Shown piece by piece: positions 6,637 through 11,945 of a stretch of 11,945 bases of DNA (its first letter is position 1; every line of letters begins with the position of its first letter). Made by a program: the position numbers and the translations under genes. The stretch lies in NCBI GenBank assembly GCA_029884275.1, contig JAOUIC010000014.1, forward strand, positions 1 to 11,945, read 5' to 3'. This stretch comes from Gemmatimonadota bacterium. GTDB taxonomy: Bacteria; Gemmatimonadota; Gemmatimonadetes; Gemmatimonadales; GWC2-71-9. The notes below the pieces were generated by a model, which was given only the letters and a program-made list of their open reading frames with translations, was not told where the DNA came from and made no database searches.

Positions 6637-7376
6637 ATGGCCCTGCCGTTCCTGAAGGTGGCGACCACCTCAGGCGAATCCTGGTGGTCGGGCAGCAACT
6701 CCGCCAGCTCGACGGGAGACGGGGTCAACCCGAACACCCTGCCCATGTTCCTGGTGACGGCCGCGATGGCCCGCTGCGGGAGTTCGGTGCCAACCGCCCC
6801 GGCGAGCTCCCGCTGCACGGAGGTCATCTCGACGTCCTGAATCCCGCACGGCACGATCAGGTCGAAGCCGCTGGTGTCGTTGCTCACGTTCAGCGCGAAG
6901 CCATGCGTCGTGACCCAGTGACGCACGTGCACCCCGATGCTCGCGATCTTTCGCCCCCTGGTCCACACGCCGGTGTATCCCGGGTTCCTCCCAGCCGTGA
7001 TTCCGAGGTCGGCGAGGGTCCCGATCAGCACCTCCTCCACCTGCCGCAGGTACCAGTGGAGATCCTCCCGATGTCGCGAGAGATCGAGGATTGGGTAACC
7101 GACCAGCTGGCCCGGGCCGTGCCAGGTCACGTCACCACCCCGCTCGACCTCGGCGATGGTGATGCCGCGACGGGCCAGCTCGTCCGTGGGGACGGGCAGG
7201 CTGGAGGCCCTGGTCCCGCGCCCCAGCGTCACGGTTGCCTCATGCTCGAGCAGGAGCATGACGTCGCTGGCGAGGGAACCGGCGATTCGCCGCTCGCGCA
7301 GCGCGTGCTGCAGCCGGTGCGCAGCCGCATACGGCACGCGCCCCAGATCGGCGATGAGCAGCCGCGCCGCCGTCAC
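6633..7376 (-). CDS. lipB: Octanoyl-[acyl-carrier-protein]:protein N-octanoyltransferase (LipB)
   Basis: LipB moves the octanoyl group from acyl-carrier protein to the lipoyl-domain lysine of E2 subunits and of GcvH. LipA then inserts sulfur. The 247-residue protein has the family signatures RGGDVTWHGPGQLVGYPI (79-96), GRKIASIGVHVRHWVTTHGFALNV (141-164) and PCGI (176-179). K143 and C177 correspond to the catalytic Lys/Cys pair of E. coli and M. tuberculosis LipB. The start is GTG at 7376, which overlaps the TGA of the upstream membrane-protein gene as GTGA, with a GAGG about 11 bases before it. An open frame back to 7571 is antifamily, Arg-rich sequence and is a shadow of the membrane gene. 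Its stop overlaps the next ATG by 4 bases. The E2 protein encoded in the same operon is an obvious substrate. No lipA is visible in this window. Confidence 0.96.
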   Translation of the reverse strand: MTAARLLIADLGRVPYAAAHRLQHALRERRIAGSLASDVMLLLEHEATVTLGRGTRASSLPVPTDELARRGITIAEVERGGDVTWHGPGQLVGYPILDLSRHREDLHWYLRQVEEVLIGTLADLGITAGRNPGYTGVWTRGRKIASIGVHVRHWVTTHGFALNVSNDTSGFDLIVPCGIQDVEMTSVQRELAGAVGTELPQRAIAAVTRNMGRVFGLTPSPVELAELLPDHQDSPEVVATFRNGRAI

Positions 7377-7810
7377 CGGGCGCGTCGCCTCGACCGCCAG
7401 GCGAGAGCCGCGCCGCCCGCCAGTCCGGCCGCGCCAAGCGTGAGCAGACCGCTCCGGCCGAACATCGCGTCGGCCGGCATCGTGACCAGCGCCAGGGCCA
7501 GGGCGGCGAAGGCGGCGACCATGGCGAAACCGCCACGACGGTAGCTCGACGCGATCGGCTTCATCACCCACCCGGCAAGCAGGGCGGCGATGCAGGCCCC
7601 GCCCAGCCAGCCGGCGAGGATCAGGTTCGGGATGAGTCCGGTCGTGACCGGCGTCGATGGGACGGGCGCCTGGGCCTGGAGCCCCCGGACGACGAACAGC
7701 GCCAGCGCGGTGGCGCCGACCCCCGCCAGCACGCCGGCGGCGATGGCCCGGAGCGCCAGCCCGACGTGGTCGGGCGCGGCGGGTTCACCGGTGGGGGATA
7801 CGTTTGTCAT
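7373..7810 (-). CDS. Small four-helix integral membrane protein, function unknown
   Basis: I do not recognise a family. The 145-residue protein has a polar N-terminus (about 16 residues) and four likely transmembrane helices at about 17-43, 58-83, 94-111 and 119-138. It ends in a basic tail, RSRRRAR. Small residues (Ala/Gly) are abundant in the helices. There are no charged catalytic motifs. By the positive-inside rule the RSRRRAR tail and the KPIASSYRR loop (84-92) would be cytoplasmic. The ATG at 7810 (MTNVSPTGEP) is chosen. In-frame ATGs at 7825 and 7834 would add 5 or 8 residues, and none has a strong Shine-Dalgarno. The frame opens much further upstream, but that part overlaps the lpd gene. 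It lies 56 bases after the lpd stop, beyond a perfect palindrome, and overlaps lipB by 4 bases, so it belongs with lipB translationally. Confidence 0.75.
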   Translation of the reverse strand: MTNVSPTGEPAAPDHVGLALRAIAAGVLAGVGATALALFVVRGLQAQAPVPSTPVTTGLIPNLILAGWLGGACIAALLAGWVMKPIASSYRRGGFAMVAAFAALALALVTMPADAMFGRSGLLTLGAAGLAGGAALAWRSRRRAR

Positions 7811-7837
7811 CGTAGGGAATCCCATGAGGCACATCCC

Positions 7838-7867
7838 GGTAGGGGCCGCCCATGGGCGGCCCCTGCC
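7838..7867 (-). repeat. Perfect 24-base palindrome immediately after the lpd stop codon
   Basis: Positions 7841-7864 read the same on both strands. The left half is AGGGGCCGCCCA and the right half its exact reverse complement. Two further base pairs (7838-7839 with 7866-7867) extend the stem across one mismatch. On the minus strand it begins at the last base of the lpd TAG. The RNA would form a very stable GC hairpin with an almost absent loop, but no T-rich tail follows. It may be an attenuating or stabilising hairpin between lpd and the downstream genes rather than a classical intrinsic terminator. Confidence 0.6.
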
Positions 7868-9261
7868 TAGATGTGCATCACCCGTCCCATCGAGTCGAGC
7901 GCGGCCTCGGCGATCGCCTCCGACAGGGTCGGGTGCGCGTGCACCGCCAGGTCGACTTCCTCGACGGTGCATTCGTTCTCGCGGGCGACCGCCAGCTCGT
8001 GAATCATCTCCGAGGCGTGTCCACAGACGATGTGCGCGCCGAGGATCTCGCTGTAACGCCTGTCGCGGATGATCTTCACGAAGCCCTCGGTCTCGTTCGA
8101 AGCCCGCGCCCGCCCATTGGCGCTGAACGGGAACCGCCCGACCTGGTAGTCCAGCTTCTTTTCCTTGCACTGCTCCTCGGTCAGCCCGATGCTCGCCACT
8201 TCCGGATGGCAGTAGGTGACCGATGGGATGTTGTCGTACCGGATGGGATGAGGCTTGTGGCCCGCGATCAACTCGGCCACGAACACTCCCTCCCGGCTCC
8301 CCTTGTGGGCCAGCATCGGGGGCCCCGCAACGTCGCCGATACAGTAGACGCCGGCCGCGGTCGTCTCGAGGGTCTTAGGGTTCACCTTCACCCAGCCCTG
8401 ATCGGTCAGCTGGACTCCGGCCTCCTTGAAGCCCGACCCTTCGGTGTTGACCGCCCGCCCAGCCGCCATGAGGATCTTCTCCGCCTCGACCGTCCGGCTC
8501 TGGCCGCCGGCTTCGAGGTGCAGGATCACCTTGTCCTGCAGCACGTCCGCTTTCGTGACCTTGGCGCCCGCGATGACCTCGATGCCGCGCTTCTTGTAGC
8601 TCTTGGCCACGACGTCCGACGACTCGGCGTCCTCGATCGGCAGGATGCGGGGGAGCGCCTCGATCAGGGTCACCTTCGAGCCGAAAGCGTTGAAGATGTC
8701 GGCGAACTCGCAGCCCACCGCCCCGGCGCCGATCACCGCGATCGACGCCGGGGCGCGCTCCAGGAACAGCGCCTCATCGGAGCTGATGACGGTGGTCTTG
8801 TTGATGTCGAGCCCGATGGGTGGAATCCCCTTCACCCGGGAGCCGGTGGCGATGACCACTGCCTTCTTCGCCTCGTGCACCTCCGCGCCCACCTTGACCT
8901 TCCTGCCGGGCTGGAGCATGCCGGTGCCGCGGAGCACGGTCACCTTGTGTTTCTTCATCAGGAACTCGACGCCCTTCGAGTTCTGCTCCGCGACCTTACG
9001 GGATCGCTTCATCGCCACGCCGTAGTCGGTCTTGACCGCGCCGACCTCGACGCCCAGGTCCCTGGCCTCGTGGGCGACGATCGAGGCGACCCGGGCGCTG
9101 TGGAGCAGCGCCTTGGTGGGGATGCAGCCAATGTTCACGCAGACGCCGCCGAGCTTGTCCTTCTCCACCACGGCGGTGCTCAGGCCGAGCTGGGCGGATC
9201 GGATCGCGCAGACATAGCCCGCGGGGCCGCCGCCGAGGATGATTATGTCGAAAGTCGCCAC
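7867..9261 (-). CDS. lpdA: Dihydrolipoyl dehydrogenase (E3)
   Basis: This flavoenzyme reoxidises dihydrolipoyl groups of E2 and passes electrons to NAD+. The 464-residue protein has the FAD dinucleotide motif GGGPAG (10-15) and the redox disulfide in GGVCVNIGCIPTK (C41 and C46). It also has the NAD-binding motif VIGAGAVGCEFA (176-187), the FAD-binding YCIGDVAG (306-313) and the C-terminal dimer-interface motif HAHPTLSE (441-448). H443 and E448 of that motif are the catalytic acid/base pair. Length and motif order are normal. The start is GTG at 9261 (MATFDIIILGGG), supported by GAGAGG five bases upstream. It lies 27 bases after the beta-barrel gene in the PDH operon, so it is most likely E3 of pyruvate dehydrogenase. 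It could also serve other 2-oxoacid dehydrogenases and the glycine cleavage system. Confidence 0.97.
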   Translation of the reverse strand: MATFDIIILGGGPAGYVCAIRSAQLGLSTAVVEKDKLGGVCVNIGCIPTKALLHSARVASIVAHEARDLGVEVGAVKTDYGVAMKRSRKVAEQNSKGVEFLMKKHKVTVLRGTGMLQPGRKVKVGAEVHEAKKAVVIATGSRVKGIPPIGLDINKTTVISSDEALFLERAPASIAVIGAGAVGCEFADIFNAFGSKVTLIEALPRILPIEDAESSDVVAKSYKKRGIEVIAGAKVTKADVLQDKVILHLEAGGQSRTVEAEKILMAAGRAVNTEGSGFKEAGVQLTDQGWVKVNPKTLETTAAGVYCIGDVAGPPMLAHKGSREGVFVAELIAGHKPHPIRYDNIPSVTYCHPEVASIGLTEEQCKEKKLDYQVGRFPFSANGRARASNETEGFVKIIRDRRYSEILGAHIVCGHASEMIHELAVARENECTVEEVDLAVHAHPTLSEAIAEAALDSMGRVMHI

Positions 9262-9288
9262 AGGGGCCTCTCGTGGTTGCGAAGGTGA

Positions 9289-9939
9289 TCAGAAGCGAAA
9301 GCCGGCCAGGACCGTCACGACTCGGTTCTTGATGTCGGCGTCGCTGCCGGTGTCGTCCAGGGAGGTCAGTCCCAGCAGGTAGCGGGCCGTGAGGGCGAAG
9401 CGTCCATACTCGAGCCCGCCGCCGAACAGCAGGCCGAAATCGGTCCCCTTGACCAAGTCGTCGGGGCAATCGTCCTCCTGGGTCGGGATCCCGCCGCCGG
9501 AGGCCTTGACCTCGCAGCGGATCTCGAAGCTGACCACCGGGCCGGTGAAGAGCACCGGGCGGAGCTTGGGCTCCGCCGCGAGGGATGCCCCTGCCTTGAG
9601 GAGCACCGGGATCTGGATGTAGTCCTGCTTGAGCTCGAAGTCCGCGCCGAACAACTCCGCCTCCCATCCCTGCTGGGAATACGACACCTCGGGCCGGATG
9701 GCGAAGTACGGTCCCAGGCCGAACTCGGCGAAACCGCCCGCGATGAACCCCAGGCGGGAGTCGATCCCGTCGGCGTCATCGCCGCCCCAGGTGGCGGAGT
9801 TGAGCCCCGCCTGCACGCCGAAGCGGAGCTGCGGATCGGCCTGCGCGGGCGGTGGGGACTCAGTCTCGGTCTGTGCAGCCACCGAGGACCAGGTGAGCGG
9901 AAGGCACACGGCCAGCAGCATCGGAATTGGACTGCGCAT
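9289..9939 (-). CDS. Secreted outer-membrane beta-barrel protein (OMP_b-brl_2-like, porin family)
   Basis: The 216-residue protein starts with a signal peptide: MRSP, a hydrophobic core to about residue 17, and likely cleavage after SSVAA (22/23). A Pro/Gln linker follows and then amphipathic strands such as RFGVQAGLNSATW, LGFIAGGFAEFGLGPYFAIRPEVSYSQQGWE and YIQIPVLLKAG. The 'G-x-N-x-A', 'F-A-I-R-P-E-V-x-Y-S-Q-Q-G' and 'Y-I-Q-I-P-V-L-L-K' segments are typical of the PF13568-type outer-membrane barrel. The last strand ends in AGFRF with a terminal Phe, the usual signal for barrel insertion. C142 and C158 could form a disulfide in an extracellular loop. An in-frame GTG at 9951 preceded by AGAGAAA is an alternative start giving four more residues. 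It lies between the E2 gene (25 bases upstream) and lpd (27 bases downstream), an odd site for an envelope protein. Confidence 0.85.
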   Translation of the reverse strand: MRSPIPMLLAVCLPLTWSSVAAQTETESPPPAQADPQLRFGVQAGLNSATWGGDDADGIDSRLGFIAGGFAEFGLGPYFAIRPEVSYSQQGWEAELFGADFELKQDYIQIPVLLKAGASLAAEPKLRPVLFTGPVVSFEIRCEVKASGGGIPTQEDDCPDDLVKGTDFGLLFGGGLEYGRFALTARYLLGLTSLDDTGSDADIKNRVVTVLAGFRF

Positions 9940-9964
9940 TTGAGGACTCACTTTCTCTGAACTG

Positions 9965-11191
9965 TCACGCCAGCATGGCCAGCGGATTCTCCAGCATCTG
10001 TTTCAGCGTGCGAAGGAACGCCGCCCCGGTCGCCCCGTCAATGACCCGGTGGTCGCAGGACAGCGTGACCCGCATCCGGCGCCGTACCACCACCCGGTCC
10101 CCTTCGGCCACCGGCTTGGGCGTGACGCTCCCGACCGCGAGGATCCCTGCCTCCGGGGGGTTGATCACGGCGGTGAACTGGTCGATGTCGAACATCCCCA
10201 GGTTCGAGACCGAGAAGGTGCCGCCGGTGTACTCCTCCGGGGTGAGCCGCCGGTCCCGGGCACGGGCGGCGAGGTCCCGCGATTCCGCGCCGATCTCGCG
10301 CAACGATTTGAGGTCGGCGTGCCGGATGACAGGGGTGATCAGGCCGTCCTCGATCGCAACCGCCATGCTGACGTGCACCTCGTTCCAGTACCGGATGCGG
10401 TCGTCCTGCCACCAGGCGTTGCAGCCGGGATGCTGCCGAAGGGCCAGCGCCACCGCCTTCACCACGATGTCGTTGAACGAGATCTTGAGATCGGACGCCG
10501 CCAGCGCCTGCCGCGCTTCGGCGACCCGCTCCATGTCCACCTCGGTGGTGAGGTAGAAGGTCGGGATCGGGCCGATGGACTGTGCCAGTCGCTTTGCGAT
10601 GGTCTTGCGAAGCTGGGTGAGCGGGACGTCGCGGAAGGGCTCCCCGCTTCCCGCGCGAAGGGTTGAGCGTGGGGCGGGACTGGCCGTGGGGGATGCCGCC
10701 GCACCCTCGAGGTCGCGAGCCACGATCCGCCCCTCGGGGCCGCTGCCGCTCACCCCGGCGAGGTCCACCCCGCGGTCTGCGGCGATCTTCCTGGCGAGCG
10801 GTGAGGCCTTCAACCGGCCCCCGGGAACCGGCGTGCCGGACGTTGCCGGCGCTGGCTGCGGTGTCGCGGCTGCCGGCGGTACTGCTGCGGCTTTCGCGGC
10901 GGGCGGCTTCGACGGTGGCGACGACCCTCCCACAACCGCCGAAATGTCCTCACCGGCGGTTCCGATGACTCCGACCAGGTTGCCCACCGGCACCGTGGTG
11001 CCGGGTACGATGACCTGCTTCAGGAGCACGCCGGCGGCGCGCGCCTGCAGGTCCATCACCGCCTTGTCGGTCTCGACCTCGGCGAGGATCTCGCCGACTG
11101 CGACCGGATCCCCTTCCTTCTTCTTCCACTCGACCAGGCGCCCCTCCTCCATCGTCGGGGAGAGCGCTTCCATCAGGATCTTGGTAGCCAT
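9965..11191 (-). CDS. pdhC: Pyruvate dehydrogenase complex E2, dihydrolipoyllysine-residue acetyltransferase
   Basis: E2 accepts the acetyl group from E1 on its lipoyl arm and transfers it to CoA. The 408-residue protein has the standard order. It starts with one lipoyl domain (about 1-80) with K43 in VETDKAVMD as the lipoylated lysine. An Ala/Pro-rich flexible linker (about 88-122) follows, then a peripheral-subunit binding domain (about 127-160, ASPLARKIAADRGVDLAGV). The catalytic domain (about 185-408) has the motif DHRVIDGA with H381 and D385. FSVSNLGMFDIDQFTAVINPPEAGILAVG (326-354) is a typical catalytic-domain block. A 2-oxoglutarate or branched-chain E2 is possible in principle. However, the N-terminus MATKILMEALSPTMEEG and the adjoining E1 beta favour pyruvate. 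The ATG at 11191 is 19 bases after the E1 beta stop, and the upstream open frame to 11308 is an antifamily extension. Confidence 0.95.
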   Translation of the reverse strand: MATKILMEALSPTMEEGRLVEWKKKEGDPVAVGEILAEVETDKAVMDLQARAAGVLLKQVIVPGTTVPVGNLVGVIGTAGEDISAVVGGSSPPSKPPAAKAAAVPPAAATPQPAPATSGTPVPGGRLKASPLARKIAADRGVDLAGVSGSGPEGRIVARDLEGAAASPTASPAPRSTLRAGSGEPFRDVPLTQLRKTIAKRLAQSIGPIPTFYLTTEVDMERVAEARQALAASDLKISFNDIVVKAVALALRQHPGCNAWWQDDRIRYWNEVHVSMAVAIEDGLITPVIRHADLKSLREIGAESRDLAARARDRRLTPEEYTGGTFSVSNLGMFDIDQFTAVINPPEAGILAVGSVTPKPVAEGDRVVVRRRMRVTLSCDHRVIDGATGAAFLRTLKQMLENPLAMLA

Positions 11192-11210
11192 GTGGTCGCC
11201 GGGTAAGCGG

Positions 11211-11945
11211 TCAGTCGAGGTAGAGGACCTTGCGGGCCGCGGCGACGATCTTCTCTGCCGACACCTTGGCCGCCCGCTCGAGATGCTTGTTGTACGGCAT
11301 CGGCACATCCGCGCCGGTCACACGAAGGACCGGTGCGTCGAGTTCGTCGAAGATGGCGGACTGGATCTCATCCACCACCTGGGCACCGGCGCCCGCGAAC
11401 CGCCACCCCTCCTCGGCCACGACGACCCGATGGGTCTTGCCGACCGAGGCGAAGATCGTCTCGAGGTCGAGCGGGCGGATCGTGCGAAGGTCCACGACCT
11501 CGGCAGAGATCCCATCCTGCTCCAGCAGCTCCGCCGCCTTGAGGGAGAGTCCGACGGTCTTGCCGTAACAGATGATGGTGACATGGTCCCCGGCGCGCTT
11601 GACGTCGGCCTTCCCGATCGGGACCAGGTGCTCGCCCTCGGGGACTTCGCCCTTCATGTTGTAGAGCATCTCCCCTTCCATGAAGACCACCGGGTCATCG
11701 TCCCGGATCGCGGCCTTGAGCAACCCCTTCGCATCGGCGGGCGTACCCGGCATCACGACCTTGAGGCCCGGGATGTTCGCGTACATCGCCTCGAAGCACT
11801 GCGAGTGCTGTGCGGCGAGCTGCAGCGCCGCGCCCGCGGGGCCGCGGAAGACGATCGGCACCCCCACCTGGCCACCCGACATGTATCGCATCTTGGCTGC
11901 GGCATTCACCACCTGGTCGATCGCGAGGAGCGCGAAGTTCCAGGT
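11211..11945 (-). CDS. pdhB: Pyruvate dehydrogenase E1 component, beta subunit (5'-truncated by window end)
   Basis: The frame stays open to the window edge, beginning T-W-N-F-A-L-L-A-I-D-Q-V-V-N. About 244 residues are visible, and roughly 80 N-terminal residues, including the ThDP-facing glutamate region, are missing compared with a usual E1 beta of about 325. Recognisable segments are AIDQVVNAAAKMRYMSGGQ, VPIVFRGPAGAALQLAAQHSQ, a CYGKTVGLSLKAAELLE block with VDLRTIRPLD, VVVAEEGWRFAGAGAQV and DVPMPYNKHLE. These are typical of the transketolase-like pyrimidine-binding and C-terminal domains of E1 beta. With E1 alpha, probably encoded just beyond the right edge, it forms an alpha2beta2 enzyme that decarboxylates pyruvate and acetylates E2 lipoyl groups. 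The separate alpha and beta subunits distinguish it from the single-chain AceE type. It is followed by the E2 gene after 19 bases. Confidence 0.95.
   Translation of the reverse strand, partial: TWNFALLAIDQVVNAAAKMRYMSGGQVGVPIVFRGPAGAALQLAAQHSQCFEAMYANIPGLKVVMPGTPADAKGLLKAAIRDDDPVVFMEGEMLYNMKGEVPEGEHLVPIGKADVKRAGDHVTIICYGKTVGLSLKAAELLEQDGISAEVVDLRTIRPLDLETIFASVGKTHRVVVAEEGWRFAGAGAQVVDEIQSAIFDELDAPVLRVTGADVPMPYNKHLERAAKVSAEKIVAAARKVLYLD

Noticed and set aside
5068..6840. 590-codon plus-strand open frame across several minus-strand genes
   Set aside because: It overlaps the dipeptidase end and runs antisense to the small helical protein, the molybdoenzyme and lipB, and has no domain signal.
7377..7571. 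N-terminal extension of lipB
   Set aside because: It reads as Arg/Gly-rich sequence antifitting the family and lies in another frame of the membrane-protein gene. GTG at 7376 gives normal LipB length and a 4-base overlap.
7852..9288. 478-codon plus-strand open frame antisense to lpdA
   Set aside because: The minus strand holds an intact E3 with all motifs. The plus frame reads as Asp/His/Arg-rich shadow sequence.
1..11945. tRNA, rRNA, CRISPR array, insertion sequence or phage genes
   Set aside because: No tandem direct repeats, terminal inverted repeats, transposase or integrase motifs, or cloverleaf-like sequence were noticed on reading both strands. A covariance-model scan was not possible here.

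Overview
The window is about 12 kb of GC-rich, densely coding chromosomal DNA. The gene content suggests a Gemmatimonadota-like bacterium or a close relative. It combines Bacteroidota-style outer-membrane beta-barrels (a PorV/PorQ-like protein and an OMP_b-brl_2-like protein), a eukaryotic-type Ser/Thr kinase, a PF10023-type aminopeptidase and an alpha2beta2-type pyruvate dehydrogenase. This taxonomic call is inferred from gene content; no rRNA or marker gene is present.

Left part, plus strand (1-2622): the 3' end of a PorV/PorQ-like outer-membrane protein, a membrane-anchored putative zinc aminopeptidase whose ATG overlaps the preceding stop by one base, and a small soluble Ser/Thr kinase. 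Middle (2660-5895): a minus-strand TPR protein converges on the kinase and is divergent from a plus-strand M20-family dipeptidase. The dipeptidase in turn converges on a small unrecognised helical protein encoded on the minus strand.

Right part, minus strand (11945 down to 6013): this looks like one long operon. In transcription order it holds pyruvate dehydrogenase E1 beta (cut by the window edge), E2 with one lipoyl domain, a secreted beta-barrel protein, E3 (dihydrolipoyl dehydrogenase), a four-helix membrane protein, LipB (octanoyltransferase) and a cytosolic sulfite-oxidase-fold molybdoenzyme. LipB starts the lipoylation of the E2 lipoyl lysine, and E3 reoxidises that lipoyl group, so most of the operon serves one pathway. 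The last three genes are chained by 4-base start/stop overlaps. A strong hairpin at 5930-5964 ends the operon, and a perfect 24-base palindrome lies just after the E3 stop codon.

No mobile element, CRISPR array, tRNA or rRNA was seen, and no gene looks broken. I did not find a clear new defence or mobile system. The points most worth checking are the outer-membrane protein inside the PDH operon, the unexplained membrane protein-LipB-molybdoenzyme chain, the two hairpins, and the unrecognised proteins or domains.
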